Below, piece by piece: positions 35,204 through 45,361 of a DNA stretch of 64,000 nucleotides; positions within the stretch are counted from its first letter, which is position 1, and each line of letters starts with the position of its first letter. Position numbers and translations under genes: made by a program. This DNA is from CBFIDE01 sp965661265. Lineage in GTDB: Bacteria > Bacteroidota > Bacteroidia > Flavobacteriales > Schleiferiaceae. Under the pieces are notes generated by a model, which searched no databases, had not been told where the DNA came from, and saw only the letters and a program-made list of their open reading frames with translations. The stretch lies in assembly GCA_965661265.1 (NCBI GenBank), contig CBFIDE010000007.1, positions 1-64,000 on the forward strand, given 5' to 3'.

Positions 35204-35271
35204 CAATTTCGCAAAAATTGTTAAATATTATTTCAATTCTTTTCTAGGCCCCACTAGACCTAAAAAAAAAC

Positions 35272-36744
35272 TTAGTACGCTTTTGCAAATAAGACTCTTC
35301 TATTGCTCTCTTTACCAGAATAGACACATTTACCTTTCTCTTCTTTGGCATCTAAAGGAATACATCTTATGGTAGCTTTTGTCAAGTCTTTTATCTTATT
35401 CTCTGTTTCTGAAGAACCATCCCAATGAGCAGATATGAACCCTCCTTTCTTTTCTAGCACCTCTTGAAACTCATCCCAGCTATCCACTTCAGTGGTATTT
35501 TCCTCTTTGTGATTTAATGCCTTATTGTAAAGATTAGTTTGGATCTCTTCCAACTCATTCTTAATCTTATCTGCCAAGCCATCAATAGAACAAACCTCTT
35601 TGCTCAAAGTATCCCTACGAGCTAATTCAACAGTATTATTTGCTAAATCTCTAGGGCCAATGGCAATTCTTAATGGAACACCTTTAAGCTCGTACTCATT
35701 AAACTTCCACCCTGGCTTATGAGTATCTCTTTTGTCATATTTAACTCTGATGCCTTTAGATCTTAAGCTTGCTTGTATTTCTTGCACCTTATGGCTGATC
35801 TCTTCTAGTTGTTCTTCTCCCCTATGAATTGGAATAATCACTACTTGATTTGGGGCTAATTTAGGCGGAAGAACCAATCCGTTATCATCAGAATGGGTCA
35901 TAATAAGAGCACCCATCAAACGAGTACTAACACCCCATGAAGTAGCCCAAACATATTCTTCCTTTCCTTCTTTAGAGGTATACTTAACATCAAACGCCTT
36001 AGCAAAGTTTTGACCTAAGAAGTGACTTGTTCCCGCTTGAAGCGCCTTTCCATCCTGCATCAAAGCTTCAATACAATAAGTATCCAAAGCACCTGCAAAA
36101 CGTTCACTTTCAGTTTTAACTCCCTTTACGACAGGGATAGCCATAAAATCTTGAACAAAATTTGCATAAACATCTAGCATTTGTTCTGCTTCTTCTATTG
36201 CCTCATTTTTGGTTGCATGCGCTGTATGCCCTTCTTGCCATAAAAACTCTGCAGTTCTTAAGAACAACCTTGTTCTCATTTCCCAACGCACAACATTTGC
36301 CCATTGGTTTATTAGCAAAGGTAAATCTCTATAACTCTGAACCCATTTTCTGTAGGTATCCCAAATGATAGTCTCTGATGTAGGCCTTACAATCAACTCT
36401 TCTTCAAGTTTGGCGTTTTCATCAACTACTATCTCACCGTTCTCGCCATTCTTTAATCTATAATGAGTTACAACAGCACATTCTTTTGCAAAACCTTCTA
36501 CATGAGATGCTTCTTTTGAAAAATAAGATTTTGGAATAAAAATCGGGAAATAAGCATTCTCATGACCGGTTTCTTTAAATTTAGAATCTAGCTCCGCTTG
36601 CATCATCTCCCATATCCCGTATCCGTAAGGCTTAATAACCATACAGCCTCGTACTCCAGAGTTTTCAGCTAAGTCTGCCTTAGTTACTAATTCGTTGTAC
36701 CATTTAGAATAATCTTCTGATCTTGTAGTGAGATTTTTTGCCAT
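35272..36744 (-). CDS. proS: Prolyl-tRNA synthetase, archaeal/eukaryal-type short form
   Basis: A 490-residue class II synthetase without the editing insert found in the long bacterial ProS. Motif 2 (NQWANVVRWEMRTRLFLRTAEFLWQEGHTAH) and motif 1 (RPTSETIIW) are clear. The C-terminus carries an anticodon-binding domain and the extra ProS type 3 zinc-like domain ending KAY. It charges tRNA-Pro with proline. It has its own promoter and is followed on the same strand by tRNA-Glu. Confidence 0.95.
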   Translation of the reverse strand: MAKNLTTRSEDYSKWYNELVTKADLAENSGVRGCMVIKPYGYGIWEMMQAELDSKFKETGHENAYFPIFIPKSYFSKEASHVEGFAKECAVVTHYRLKNGENGEIVVDENAKLEEELIVRPTSETIIWDTYRKWVQSYRDLPLLINQWANVVRWEMRTRLFLRTAEFLWQEGHTAHATKNEAIEEAEQMLDVYANFVQDFMAIPVVKGVKTESERFAGALDTYCIEALMQDGKALQAGTSHFLGQNFAKAFDVKYTSKEGKEEYVWATSWGVSTRLMGALIMTHSDDNGLVLPPKLAPNQVVIIPIHRGEEQLEEISHKVQEIQASLRSKGIRVKYDKRDTHKPGWKFNEYELKGVPLRIAIGPRDLANNTVELARRDTLSKEVCSIDGLADKIKNELEEIQTNLYNKALNHKEENTTEVDSWDEFQEVLEKKGGFISAHWDGSSETENKIKDLTKATIRCIPLDAKEEKGKCVYSGKESNRRVLFAKAY

Positions 36745-36785
36745 CTATTTGTTCTTGGTATAGATTTTGTTTATTTTACAATGAG

Positions 36786-36816
36786 CAAAACTAAGTATTT
36801 AAGTCCGCTCTTCAAA
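36786..36816 (-). promoter_or_regulatory. Promoter of proS
   Basis: Minus-strand TTTG (36816-36813), 19 bases, TAGTTTTG (36793-36786), an exact consensus match. The start codon lies 42 bases downstream. Confidence 0.8.
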
Positions 36817-36827
36817 CGTATTGAATT

Positions 36828-38324
36828 ATGAAAAAATTTATTCTCCTTCCGATTTTAGTTTTTAGCATTGCATTAAGCTCATGTTCTTCAACAAAGAGCA
36901 TTGCAGCAAACTACTACCAAGATGGTATTTATTATGATCCATCTTATGGTGAAGAAGACTTTGATATCTCAAGTATAAAAGAATCAGAAGAAGAACAAAT
37001 TGCTCAACAACCAGTAATTACTGAGGACTATTACGATCCAAATGATGTGAATCAGGTCTATCAAGAGCAAGCTTTAGCTGGTGGAACTACCATTATCAAC
37101 AATAATTATTATGGAAATAATGGCGTAGGATTTTATGACCCAATGTGGAACGTTGGGTTCAGCCCTTGGGTAGGTTGGAACGTAGGTTTCAATTACGGCT
37201 GGGGCTGGGGGTACGGACCTGGTTGGGGATACGGAGCCGGATGGGGATGGGGAGCACCTGGCTTTGGTGCCTATTGCCCTCCTGTTTATGGATACAACTC
37301 AGGACCTTTTTATGGGTACAATTCATACGGCTACGGTTATCACAATGGTTTTAATGATGGTTATTATGGACGTAACATGAGATATGTTCGTGGTGGATAT
37401 CGAGGAAACTCAATAAACAATTACTTTAACAACCATGGTCTCAGTAGAAGGTCATCACTTGCTAACAATAGCAGAAGATATAGATCTGTAGGTTCACCTT
37501 CTAATAGCGCCAGAAGAAGCCCTTCAAGAGTTGCGTCTGCATCTAACACCAGAAATACAAGACCCAATGCTTACAATAGTTCAAGAACAATGGAAGCCAG
37601 AGGAAACTATAATTATACAAATGTGAGCAATAGAAGTTCAAGGACAGCTCAAGACATGAGGACTGCAAGCGCTAGAGCTAATAGCAGCAACAGAAACGCG
37701 AGCACTAATGCAAGAGGTCAAAACATAGGTAGGACAAACACTGCCGCTAGTACACCTAATAGAGGAAATACTCAAGTAAGTGGAAGAACTCAAGCTTCAA
37801 CCAGAACTCAAGCTCAAGGCAATGAAGTTAGTAGGTCAAGAGCTCAAACTTCAAGTTCTCCGAGAGGTCAGAGTTCAACTAGGCCAAATACAAGCAATTC
37901 TAATTCAAGCACAAGAGCTTCAAACGGGAGAGCCAACAGCACAAGAACATCTAGCGGACGAACAACTGCTGTGAGCAAGAGTCAATTTAATTCTAGTCGT
38001 CAAGCACAAAGTTCTGCAATAAGAACACAAAGTTCAAATGGTGGTCAAAGAGCAAACTCGTCTAGCTCAAGCAATAGATCAAATAACGGAAGCACAAACA
38101 CTAGAAATTCCAATAGATCGTCTAATGTCTACGTACCGCAGTCTTCAAGAACTAAAAGTAGTTCTTCTAGCAGAACTCAGTCTAGTACGCGCTCAAACAG
38201 TAGCAGATCATCTTCTGGTTCTTCTAGTAGCTACTCGCCGAGCAGAAGCTCTAGTAGCGGTGGCTCAAGATCAAGCGGAAGCTCACGCTCTAGCGGGGGT
38301 TCACGTTCAGGCAGAGGAAGATAA
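36828..38324 (+). CDS. Low-complexity lipoprotein: Gly/Tyr/Trp-rich middle, Ser/Arg/Asn-rich tail
   Basis: A 498-residue protein with a lipoprotein signal (lipobox ALSSC, Cys19). Residues 20-95 are acidic with repeated YYDP motifs. Residues 96-185 are rich in Gly, Tyr and Trp (for example GWGWGYGPGWGYGAGWGWG). From about 200 to the end the chain is nearly only Ser, Arg, Asn, Thr, Gly and Gln, with many RSS/SRS/SSSR units, giving a strongly basic, disordered tail. No enzyme domain is recognised. It may be a surface-anchored, sticky or polymer-binding protein; this is inference. A porin gene follows 32 bases later. Confidence 0.75.
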   Translation: MKKFILLPILVFSIALSSCSSTKSIAANYYQDGIYYDPSYGEEDFDISSIKESEEEQIAQQPVITEDYYDPNDVNQVYQEQALAGGTTIINNNYYGNNGVGFYDPMWNVGFSPWVGWNVGFNYGWGWGYGPGWGYGAGWGWGAPGFGAYCPPVYGYNSGPFYGYNSYGYGYHNGFNDGYYGRNMRYVRGGYRGNSINNYFNNHGLSRRSSLANNSRRYRSVGSPSNSARRSPSRVASASNTRNTRPNAYNSSRTMEARGNYNYTNVSNRSSRTAQDMRTASARANSSNRNASTNARGQNIGRTNTAASTPNRGNTQVSGRTQASTRTQAQGNEVSRSRAQTSSSPRGQSSTRPNTSNSNSSTRASNGRANSTRTSSGRTTAVSKSQFNSSRQAQSSAIRTQSSNGGQRANSSSSSNRSNNGSTNTRNSNRSSNVYVPQSSRTKSSSSSRTQSSTRSNSSRSSSGSSSSYSPSRSSSSGGSRSSGSSRSSGGSRSGRGR

Positions 38325-38356
38325 TGTAGGCGCATTAGACCTCAAAACTTTAGAAT

Positions 38357-39796
38357 ATGAAAAAGATACTTTTATTCAGTTTTTTATCTATTATCATAGG
38401 CGTACAATCCTCTGCCCAAACTGTAGGTGACGCAATATTGTTTAATTCAAAGCAATTACATGGATCTGCGCGCTATGTCGGAATGGGTGGCGCATTCACT
38501 TCATTAGGAAATGATTTCTCAGGAGCTTATTTAAATCCAGCTGGGATAGCTGTTTACAGACAAAGTAGATTAGATTTCAACTTTAGTTTTAGTAATAATT
38601 TAACCGATGCATCCTATTACGGAAGAACCAGAAGTGATGCTAATTTCAACTTCCTATTTGAGAATGTTGGATTAGTGGTTAAGGGAGGGAATCCTAAAAA
38701 ATCAAAATGGTCAAATTTCTCTTTTGGAATGACTTATACTAAACATGCTGATTTAAACTCTAGATTTTTTGTAGACGGAACTAATACTAATGACCAAACT
38801 CTAGGTAGACAATGGTTCAACAATGCCAAAGGAATGACTCCAGGCCAACTAGAAGCAAACGGAATGTTTGATGAACTTCAAGCCTATGAATCTTTCATTA
38901 TAGATACTAGCTCGCAAACAAATGAGATTACCTACGAGAATTTTATCTTGGATGGAACTACTGATCAGTTCTATGATTTTGAAAGCTCGGGAAATATGTC
39001 AGAGCTCGGAATTAGCTTTGGCGGCGCTTATAAAAACAAATTCTATTATGGTATTATGCTAGGCTTCCCTTCTCTTACCTACTTTGAAAGGACAACCTTT
39101 GGTGAAAGTGGATTTGATGCCAATAGTTTTGTGAACAGGTTTGAATATCAAAATGATCTTACTCTATTGGGAAGAGGATTCAACACTAGGATTGGTTTGA
39201 TTTTTAATCCTATTAAATTCTTAAGGTTTGCTGCAAGTTATCAATCACCTTCTTGGTATAATGTTAATGTTGATTTTATTTCTTCTACAAACGCATTTAC
39301 AGATGGCGGCTTCTTTGAGAGCACAGCGACCAACTCAAGATACTCTTACGGGATGACTACCCCCGCGGTTTACAGAGCTGGAGCCGCTCTAGTTATAGGC
39401 AAACTAGGTATTATTAGCGCTGATTACGAATTTAATGACCCTTCACAAACTCAATTATCGGGCAGTCCTTATTTAAATGACCAAGCCCTTATTCAAAATT
39501 TCTTTCAAGCCTATCAAACCGTTAAGTTAGGCGGCGAGCTGAAATTACGAAAGATATACATGAGGGCTGGCTACCAAGTTAGAACAAACCCAATAGCTGG
39601 AAACGAAGGATTAGATGAGACTTTCTTTACAGCAACAGCAGGCCTAGGCTATCGTAGTGAGAGCTTTGGGATTGACTTTGCCTTAGTCAACCAAGAAACC
39701 TTTACAAGCTTCAATACCTATGAAACAAATTCAGAAAATATAGGTCTGGTAACAAATCGCTGGAATTTCATTGTTGGAACGCATATAAGATTTTAA
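38357..39796 (+). CDS. OmpP1/FadL-like outer membrane protein
   Basis: A 479-residue beta-barrel protein with a signal peptide ending at about residue 21 (QSSAQ). The N-terminal signature ARYVGMGGAFTSLGNDFSGAYLNPAG is typical of the OmpP1/FadL/TodX family, which moves hydrophobic compounds across the outer membrane, though many Bacteroidota members are uncharacterised. The chain ends in an aromatic residue (IRF), as expected for insertion by the Bam complex. It probably shares a transcript with the preceding lipoprotein. Confidence 0.85.
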   Translation: MKKILLFSFLSIIIGVQSSAQTVGDAILFNSKQLHGSARYVGMGGAFTSLGNDFSGAYLNPAGIAVYRQSRLDFNFSFSNNLTDASYYGRTRSDANFNFLFENVGLVVKGGNPKKSKWSNFSFGMTYTKHADLNSRFFVDGTNTNDQTLGRQWFNNAKGMTPGQLEANGMFDELQAYESFIIDTSSQTNEITYENFILDGTTDQFYDFESSGNMSELGISFGGAYKNKFYYGIMLGFPSLTYFERTTFGESGFDANSFVNRFEYQNDLTLLGRGFNTRIGLIFNPIKFLRFAASYQSPSWYNVNVDFISSTNAFTDGGFFESTATNSRYSYGMTTPAVYRAGAALVIGKLGIISADYEFNDPSQTQLSGSPYLNDQALIQNFFQAYQTVKLGGELKLRKIYMRAGYQVRTNPIAGNEGLDETFFTATAGLGYRSESFGIDFALVNQETFTSFNTYETNSENIGLVTNRWNFIVGTHIRF

Positions 39797-39854
39797 GTAT
39801 GAACTAATCTATTATCCTTAGGTTTATATTCTCTAATGAATGTAATACCTAATT

Positions 39855-42800
39855 ATGAAAAAATTACTGACCTCCATATTTCTTTGTTTTAGCCTACTTT
39901 TAGCAATAGCGCAGAATCCGATCGAAAAAGTCTCACTCTCAAGTCTGAAATTCAGAGAAATTGGACCGGCTTTAACCTCTGGAAGAATTGCAGACATTGC
40001 CGTTAATCCGAATAATATCAGCGAATATTATGTGGCAACAGCAGCTGGAGGCGTTTGGAAAACAAAGAATCATGGTGTTAGCTTTAAGCCTATTTTTGAT
40101 GCTCAAGCTTCTTTCTCTACTGGCTGCATCTCAATGGATCCGAATAACTCCAATGTTATTTGGGTTGGTAGTGGCGAAAATAATAACCAACGTTCTGCAT
40201 CCTATGGAGACGGTCTCTATAAGTCCATAGATGGAGGAAAGACTTGGGAAAATGTAGGACTTAAAAACAGTGAGCATATTGGAATGATATGCATCAATCC
40301 CGATAATTCAGATGAAGTATATGTAGCTGCTTACGGGCCTCTATGGAGTTCTGGAGGCGATAGAGGTATTTACAAAACTATCGATGGAGGTGTTACTTGG
40401 ATTGCTATTCTAGAAGTGTCAGAAAATACAGGATTCAATGAAATTCATATGGACCCAAGAGATTCTAGAGTCCTTTATGCAACTGCTCATCAAAGAAGAA
40501 GACATGTTTGGACTTATCTATCTGGCGGTCCTGAAAGTGCAATCTATAAAAGCACCGATGGCGGTTTATCTTGGCGTAAATTAGAATCTGGCTTGCCCTC
40601 TGGCGATAAAGGAAGAATTGGAATGGCTATTTCTCCTGTGAATCCGGATATAGTTTATGTTATGGTAGAGGGTCACGGTTTCTACCGATCGAAAAACAGA
40701 GGAGCAAGTTTTTCTAAAATGAGCAATGAAAACACTAGCGGAAACTATTATGTAGAGCTAGTTGCCCACCCTACGGATATGAATACTGTCTATAGTATGG
40801 ATACTTATATGGGTATCAGTAAAGATGGTGGAAAGACTTGGGAAAGAGTTCCAGAAAAAAATAAGCACGTTGACAATCATTGTCTTTGGATTAATCCGAA
40901 TGATCCTAGTCAAATGATTGCCGGCTGTGACGGTGGACTATACGAAACATTTGATAATGCTTCTACTTGGCATTACAAACCAAATCTACCAATTACTCAG
41001 TTTTATAAAGTTGCCTTAGATAATGATGAGCCATTTTATAATGTATATGGAGGCACACAGGACAATTTTAGCTTAGGCGGACCATCACAAACACCGAACA
41101 GCTCTGGTATTGTCAATTCTGATTGGTTTGTTACCAATACAGGAGATGGTTTTGAAAGCGCCATTGATCCAATGGATCCTAATATTATTTATGCTCAATA
41201 TCAGTATGGTGGTCTTGTAAGATATGATAAACAAAGTGGAGAAAGCGTTGGAATTAAACCTAGTCCAGGCTTGAACGAGCCTGCTTATCGTTATAATTGG
41301 GATGCTCCTCTTCTAATAAGCCCTCACAATTATAAGAGAGTCTATTTTGCAGCAAACAAAGTGTTCAAGTCTGATGATAGAGGTAATAATTGGGATGTCA
41401 TAAGTGATGACCTTAGTCAGCAAATTGATAGACATACCATACCAATTATGGGTAAAACCTGGGGAATGGATGCTATCGCCTACGATAAATCTACATCCAA
41501 TTACGGAAACATTACAGCTCTTGAAGAGAGCCCACTTCAAGAAGGTTTGCTATATGCAGGAACTGACGATGGATTGATTCAAGTGCTTCAAGAAGATGGA
41601 GAGTGGAAGAAGTACAGCAGCTTTAACGGTGTTCCACAGAACACTTATGTAAACATGATTAAAGCTGATTTATTTGATGCAAGCACAGTTTATGCTATTT
41701 TCAATAATCATAAGAATGGTGACTTTAAGCCTTACCTCTTAAAGAGTACTAATGAGGGTAAATCGTGGACCCTTATAACTACCGGCTTGCCAGAAAGAGG
41801 ATCTATTTATTGCATGGCTCAGGATCCTGTGAAGAAAGACATTCTATTTATTGGTACTGAATTTGGGGTTCATGTATCTGTTGATGGAGGAGCTAATTGG
41901 AAAAAAATCGAAGGGGGATTGCCTACAATCGCCGTAAGGGATATGGAGATTCAGAAAAGAGAAAATGACCTTGTTATTGCCACCTTTGGAAGAGGATTTT
42001 GGGTTTTGGATGATTATTCTATCCTTAGAGATTTAAATAAGGAAAACATTGATAAAAAAGCCCTAATCTATCCTATTTCAGATGCATATATTTACCTTGA
42101 AGCATCTCCGATGGGTTATGGTGGTGTTGGGTTTCAGGGTGCTTCCTTCTACTCTGCCAAAAACCCAAAAATGGGCGCTAAAATTTACTATCAAATAAAA
42201 GAGGTAGAAAAAAGTATCAAAGCCAAAAGAAAATCGGCGGAAGCTGAAAAAGAAAAAGCTGGAGAATCTATTGAATACCCAACGGCTGAGGATATTAGAG
42301 CTGAAAAAATGGAAGAAAACAGCTATTATATTTTTAGAATATATGATAGCAATTCTAAAGAAGTCTACAGAAAAAGTAAAAGCGCATCGGCTGGTCTTAC
42401 ACATTTCACATGGAATGGCCGAATTAGCTCCGCTACTTATACTTCCATAAATGGAGAGCCGATCACCAATGCTGGGGCGGCAAACTTTGCTTTACCAGGT
42501 GCCTATACAGTTAAAATGTTCATGAGTAAAGATGGGAATATAAGTGACTTAGGTCTATCTCAAGGGTTCAATTTGAATTGGTTGGATAGAAACGGAATGG
42601 CGGCTGATAAAAATGAAGTTTTCGCATTCCAATCCAAGATAGAATCAAGTCGTAGAAAATTGATTGCAGTAAATAACTACAAGAATAATTTATTTGATAA
42701 GATTCAAAAATTGAAAGCTAATACAAGAAATACCCCTGGAACAGACTTATTCCTTCTGGATACTTTGAGGTCTCTTGAGTATGAATTAGCTGAAATTGAA

Positions 42801-43073
42801 ATCTTACTTAATGGAGACAATAGTTTAAGTGAAGAGTTCTTTGACACCCCTCCTTCATTAATGGACAGAATGAATAATACTGTCTGGAACTCTTATTACT
42901 CTACAATGGAACCTACTGGAGAGCAATTAAAGAATATCTCTATTATAGATGGAGCTATGGCAGAATTGATAGTTAAGCTTAAGGAAATTAATAAAACTGC
43001 AGATAGTGTTTATGCAGAAATATTGAAATCTGGAGCACCCTTTTTAAAAAATACATTGCCAGAATTAAACTAA
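39855..43073 (+). CDS. Secreted BNR/sortilin-type beta-propeller protein
   Basis: A 1072-residue protein with a signal peptide (ending LLLAIAQ). The first 700 or so residues carry many Asp-box (BNR) repeats of the S-x-D-x-G-x-T-W type, for example KSIDGGKTWENV, KTIDGGVTWIAI, KSTDGGLSWRKL, KDGGKTWERV and VSVDGGANWKKI. They should form one or two large propellers like those of VPS10/sortilin or glycosidase-like proteins. After about 720 comes a Lys/Glu-rich region and an Ig-like or FlgD-like part, then a helical C-terminus. Often named glycosyl hydrolase, but no catalytic residues can be assigned here. It probably binds extracellular protein or sugar. Confidence 0.8.
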   Translation: MKKLLTSIFLCFSLLLAIAQNPIEKVSLSSLKFREIGPALTSGRIADIAVNPNNISEYYVATAAGGVWKTKNHGVSFKPIFDAQASFSTGCISMDPNNSNVIWVGSGENNNQRSASYGDGLYKSIDGGKTWENVGLKNSEHIGMICINPDNSDEVYVAAYGPLWSSGGDRGIYKTIDGGVTWIAILEVSENTGFNEIHMDPRDSRVLYATAHQRRRHVWTYLSGGPESAIYKSTDGGLSWRKLESGLPSGDKGRIGMAISPVNPDIVYVMVEGHGFYRSKNRGASFSKMSNENTSGNYYVELVAHPTDMNTVYSMDTYMGISKDGGKTWERVPEKNKHVDNHCLWINPNDPSQMIAGCDGGLYETFDNASTWHYKPNLPITQFYKVALDNDEPFYNVYGGTQDNFSLGGPSQTPNSSGIVNSDWFVTNTGDGFESAIDPMDPNIIYAQYQYGGLVRYDKQSGESVGIKPSPGLNEPAYRYNWDAPLLISPHNYKRVYFAANKVFKSDDRGNNWDVISDDLSQQIDRHTIPIMGKTWGMDAIAYDKSTSNYGNITALEESPLQEGLLYAGTDDGLIQVLQEDGEWKKYSSFNGVPQNTYVNMIKADLFDASTVYAIFNNHKNGDFKPYLLKSTNEGKSWTLITTGLPERGSIYCMAQDPVKKDILFIGTEFGVHVSVDGGANWKKIEGGLPTIAVRDMEIQKRENDLVIATFGRGFWVLDDYSILRDLNKENIDKKALIYPISDAYIYLEASPMGYGGVGFQGASFYSAKNPKMGAKIYYQIKEVEKSIKAKRKSAEAEKEKAGESIEYPTAEDIRAEKMEENSYYIFRIYDSNSKEVYRKSKSASAGLTHFTWNGRISSATYTSINGEPITNAGAANFALPGAYTVKMFMSKDGNISDLGLSQGFNLNWLDRNGMAADKNEVFAFQSKIESSRRKLIAVNNYKNNLFDKIQKLKANTRNTPGTDLFLLDTLRSLEYELAEIEILLNGDNSLSEEFFDTPPSLMDRMNNTVWNSYYSTMEPTGEQLKNISIIDGAMAELIVKLKEINKTADSVYAEILKSGAPFLKNTLPELN

Positions 43074-43174
43074 TATAGACAAGGCCGTTTAATCGATAGA
43101 TAGCTTCTTTTTTGATATCATAATTCGCTAAATTGCGCCCTCATTTGCCGAAATATCGGCTTGTACTGAAAAAA

Positions 43175-43870
43175 ATGAATAAAGATTCCACAAACCACAT
43201 CCTGTCTTCGAATGAAGAAGATTTTGGAAATGATCACATCAGTAGTAACGCAGAAACTCCGATGAGAGAAGATGCCTTTGATAAGACTGATGAGCAGAAA
43301 ATAGAAGAAATTAAGGTTCACTTTGAGAAAATCATGGAAACTTTAGGTCTTGATTTAACTGATGACAGCTTAAAAGGAACACCAAATAGAGTGGCAAAAA
43401 TGTTTGTCAAAGAATTATTTGGAGGACTAAATCCAGAGCGTCAGCCTAAGGCTAGTACTTTTGAAAATAAGTACGAATATGGGGAGATGTTGGTAGAGAA
43501 AAACATAGTTGTTTATTCAACTTGTGAGCATCATTTCCTGCCAATAATTGGTCGAGCCCATGTTGCTTATATTTCAGGCGGACGAGTAATTGGATTGAGT
43601 AAAATGAATAGAATTGTTGATTATTACGCAAAGAGACCACAGGTACAGGAGCGTTTAACAAAGCAAATTGTTCAAGCAATTCAACATGCCTTAGGAACTG
43701 AGGACGTTGCATGCCTTATAGATGCTAAACATTTATGTGTAAATTCAAGAGGTATAAGAGATATCGACTGCTCCACAGTAACTGCTGAATACGGGGGTAA
43801 GTTTAAGGAGGATAGCGTCAAGCGCGATTTTTTAGACTATATCAATATGAAAACAAATTTTGAAGCATAA
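43175..43870 (+). CDS. folE: GTP cyclohydrolase I
   Basis: About 231 residues. FolE converts GTP to 7,8-dihydroneopterin triphosphate, the first step of folate and pterin synthesis. The zinc ligands are in CEHHFLPIIGRAHVAYI and KHLCVNSRGI. A 50-residue acidic N-terminal extension precedes the catalytic core. The frame opens at a TTG (43133), but the ATG at 43175 follows an A-run and is the better start. It leads a cluster folE-cysS-yidD-PD40 with gaps of 9, 0 and 5 bases. Confidence 0.95.
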   Translation: MNKDSTNHILSSNEEDFGNDHISSNAETPMREDAFDKTDEQKIEEIKVHFEKIMETLGLDLTDDSLKGTPNRVAKMFVKELFGGLNPERQPKASTFENKYEYGEMLVEKNIVVYSTCEHHFLPIIGRAHVAYISGGRVIGLSKMNRIVDYYAKRPQVQERLTKQIVQAIQHALGTEDVACLIDAKHLCVNSRGIRDIDCSTVTAEYGGKFKEDSVKRDFLDYINMKTNFEA

Positions 43871-43879
43871 TTTCCAATC

Positions 43880-45361
43880 ATGGCTTTGTACCAAGAACAA
43901 GAAGTTTATTTATATAATTCCTTAAGTAGAAAGAAAGAAAAATTTGAAGCAATTAACGCTCCAAACGTTGGTCTTTATGTTTGTGGACCTACAGTCTATA
44001 GCGATGTCCATTTAGGTAATTGCCGTACTTTTATTTCCTTTGACTTGGTGTATAGATACTTGACTCATCTTGGATATAAGGTAAGGTATGTCCGAAATAT
44101 AACAGACGCAGGCCACCTAGAAAATGATGCTGATGAAGGCGAAGATAAAATTAGCAAGAAAGCAAGACTAGAGCAAATTGAACCTATGGAAATTGTACAG
44201 AAGTACACCTTGGGCTTTCATGAAGTTCTTAGAAAGTTTAACAATAATCCACCTTCTATTGAGCCAACAGCAACGGGTCATATTGTAGAGCAAATTGACA
44301 TTATCAAAAAGATTATAGATAATGGTCTTGCGTATGTGGTAAACGGATCTGTTTACTTTGATGTGAATAAGTATAACGAAACTAAAGACTACGGTAAATT
44401 AAGTGGCAGAAAGGTAGATGAACTAATGAGTGGTTCAAGAGCTCTTGATGGTCAATCTGAAAAAAGAAGTCCTCTGGACTTTGCTATTTGGAAGAATGCG
44501 AGCCCGTCCCATATTATGAGATGGAACTCTCCATGGGGTGTTGGATTCCCCGGTTGGCACCTAGAATGTTCAGTAATGAGCACTAAATACTTGGGAGAAC
44601 AATTTGACATCCACGGAGGTGGAATGGATCTTAAATTCCCACACCACGAATGTGAAATTGCTCAAAATAATGCTGCAAATGGTCACGATGCTGTTAAGTA
44701 TTGGATGCATGGAAATATGCTTACGTTGGATGGAGCTAAAATGAGCAAATCGACGGGTAACACTTTACTCCCAGAAGAATTATTCTCAGGAGAAACAGCT
44801 AAATTGAGTAAAGGTTTTGCGCCAACAGTTGCTCGTTTCTTTATGATGCAAGCTCATTATGGAAGTCAATTAGATTTCAGCAATGATGCGTTAGAGTCTG
44901 CTGAAAGAGCATACTTTAGGTTAATGGATGCTTACAATAAAATTGATTCCTTAGAAATCTCAGAAAGCACGGGTGGTTTAGATGTAATTCCTTGGAAGCA
45001 GTCTTGTTATGATGCAATGAATGATGATTTCAACTCTCCAATACTCATTGCAAAACTTTTTGAAGCTGTAAAATTCATCAATAGCACTGCGCAAGGTTCT
45101 AATCAAATTAGTGAGACAGATAAGATGGAGCTTAAGCTCACTATGAAAGCTTTTATCTTTGATGTTTTAGGTTTAGAAGATGTTGCAGAAGATAAGGATG
45201 GTGAAAAGTTAGATGAACTTATTAAAATGCTAATAGAAATGCGCGCTACTGCAAGAGCGGATAAGGATTGGGCACTTTCAGATAAAATAAGAGATCAATT
45301 AGTTGAGCTTGGGATTATCCTGAAGGATGGCAAGGAAGGCACTACTTACTCTATTAGTTAG
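43880..45361 (+). CDS. cysS: Cysteinyl-tRNA synthetase
   Basis: A 493-residue class I synthetase. The zinc and substrate site begins with CGPTVYSDVHLGN (Cys35; HLGN is the HIGH motif), with further ligands in WHLECS and HHECE, and the KMSKS motif is at 287-291. It charges tRNA-Cys. yidD begins on the base after its stop codon, so the two are translationally linked. Confidence 0.97.
   Translation: MALYQEQEVYLYNSLSRKKEKFEAINAPNVGLYVCGPTVYSDVHLGNCRTFISFDLVYRYLTHLGYKVRYVRNITDAGHLENDADEGEDKISKKARLEQIEPMEIVQKYTLGFHEVLRKFNNNPPSIEPTATGHIVEQIDIIKKIIDNGLAYVVNGSVYFDVNKYNETKDYGKLSGRKVDELMSGSRALDGQSEKRSPLDFAIWKNASPSHIMRWNSPWGVGFPGWHLECSVMSTKYLGEQFDIHGGGMDLKFPHHECEIAQNNAANGHDAVKYWMHGNMLTLDGAKMSKSTGNTLLPEELFSGETAKLSKGFAPTVARFFMMQAHYGSQLDFSNDALESAERAYFRLMDAYNKIDSLEISESTGGLDVIPWKQSCYDAMNDDFNSPILIAKLFEAVKFINSTAQGSNQISETDKMELKLTMKAFIFDVLGLEDVAEDKDGEKLDELIKMLIEMRATARADKDWALSDKIRDQLVELGIILKDGKEGTTYSIS

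Noticed and set aside
37145..38430. Additional overlapping reading frames in the low-complexity lipoprotein gene
   Set aside because: They are shadows caused by biased composition; no start signals or family features.
39855..43073. True sialidase or glycosidase activity for the BNR proteins
   Set aside because: Asp boxes are structural; no catalytic arginine triad or acid pair could be placed for either this protein or the one at 53339-54625.
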